A stretch of DNA of 5,161 bases from Cyanobacteria bacterium UBA11370 (lineage in GTDB: Bacteria > Cyanobacteriota > Cyanobacteriia > Cyanobacteriales > Coleofasciculaceae), in the NCBI GenBank assembly GCA_003486645.1, contig DNGI01000449.1, forward strand, positions 5,590-10,750. The letters are read 5' to 3'. The translations under genes and the position numbers were made by a program. Shown here piece after piece: positions 5,021 through 5,161 of the stretch. A model generated the notes under the pieces. It worked only from the letters and a program-made list of their open reading frames with translations, had not been told where the DNA came from and did no database searches. The stretch's first letter is position 1. Every line of letters starts with the position of its first letter.

Positions 5021-5161
5021 TTCCTATCTGACGAGGATATATTGCATTCAACGAAGAATAGCTATAGTACACTAGTGCGTCCCGACACAAATAACTCACC
5101 AGCAAAAATCCTTCTATCTCCTCCTAAGCTGTCACGCATTTAAATTGGGTATCAGTAGCGA
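5021..5161. other. Right-edge non-coding region upstream of the lyase gene
   Basis: No gene can be supported here. On the minus strand there is a perfect Shine-Dalgarno-like AGGAGG (5120-5125), but no ATG follows at a suitable distance; TTG comes 14 bases after it and GTG 20 bases after it. A 25-codon ATG frame (5139 down to 5062) encloses the AGGAGG instead and has no recognisable product. CACTAGTG (5070-5077) is an eight-base palindrome. The region might be the end of a dispersed element or a leader. The window ends too soon to tell. Confidence 0.35.

Noticed and set aside
1..5161. A new multi-gene biological system
   Set aside because: The four intact genes belong to known families, are separated by 249-428 bases, and share no evident pathway.

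Overview
The window reads as chromosome of a phycobilisome-containing cyanobacterium, probably a filamentous one. Three things point there. The HIP1 octamer GCGATCGC occurs six times in 5.2 kb (624, 924, 1411, 4210, 4242, 4703). The gaps between genes carry short tandem 7-base repeats of the cyanobacterial STRR type. Two of the four proteins belong to families that are cyanobacterial: a CpcT/CpeT bilin lyase and the TIGR03279-type PDZ/radical-SAM/DUF512 protein. Base composition looks AT-rich. Genus cannot be fixed from this sequence.

All four intact genes are on the minus strand. In their transcriptional order from right to left they are a CpcT-like phycobiliprotein lyase (4346-4936), the radical-SAM/DUF512 protein of unknown function (2774-4096), a Uma2-family PD-(D/E)XK nuclease-like protein (1744-2520), and a glutamate dehydrogenase, gdhA (20-1315). 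The gaps are 249, 253 and 428 bases, with no overlaps and no clear intrinsic terminators. The genes are therefore more likely separate units than one operon. No common pathway links all four. The lyase (light harvesting) and gdhA (ammonium assimilation) are housekeeping genes, and Uma2 proteins are a highly multiplied cyanobacterial family.

The gaps hold most of the unexplained structure. Between the lyase and the radical-SAM gene lies a plus-strand remnant of a GNAT acetyltransferase gene (about 4168-4321), broken by a frameshift and truncated. Beside it is a TTGTTGG heptamer tract that runs up to the start codon of the radical-SAM gene, so that gene has no Shine-Dalgarno sequence. Upstream of gdhA is a composite heptad tract (1347-1405), and further up a small inverted repeat and a sequence with the exact NtcA pattern GTA-N8-TAC. 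The gap between the radical-SAM gene and Uma2 contains a protein-like frame cut by stops, possibly a decayed small gene. The right edge (4937-5161) is the upstream region of the lyase gene and holds a perfect but unassigned AGGAGG.

I see no defence system, CRISPR array, complete mobile element or RNA gene. The window is a mostly ordinary chromosomal region. The least understood part is the conserved radical-SAM/DUF512 protein.
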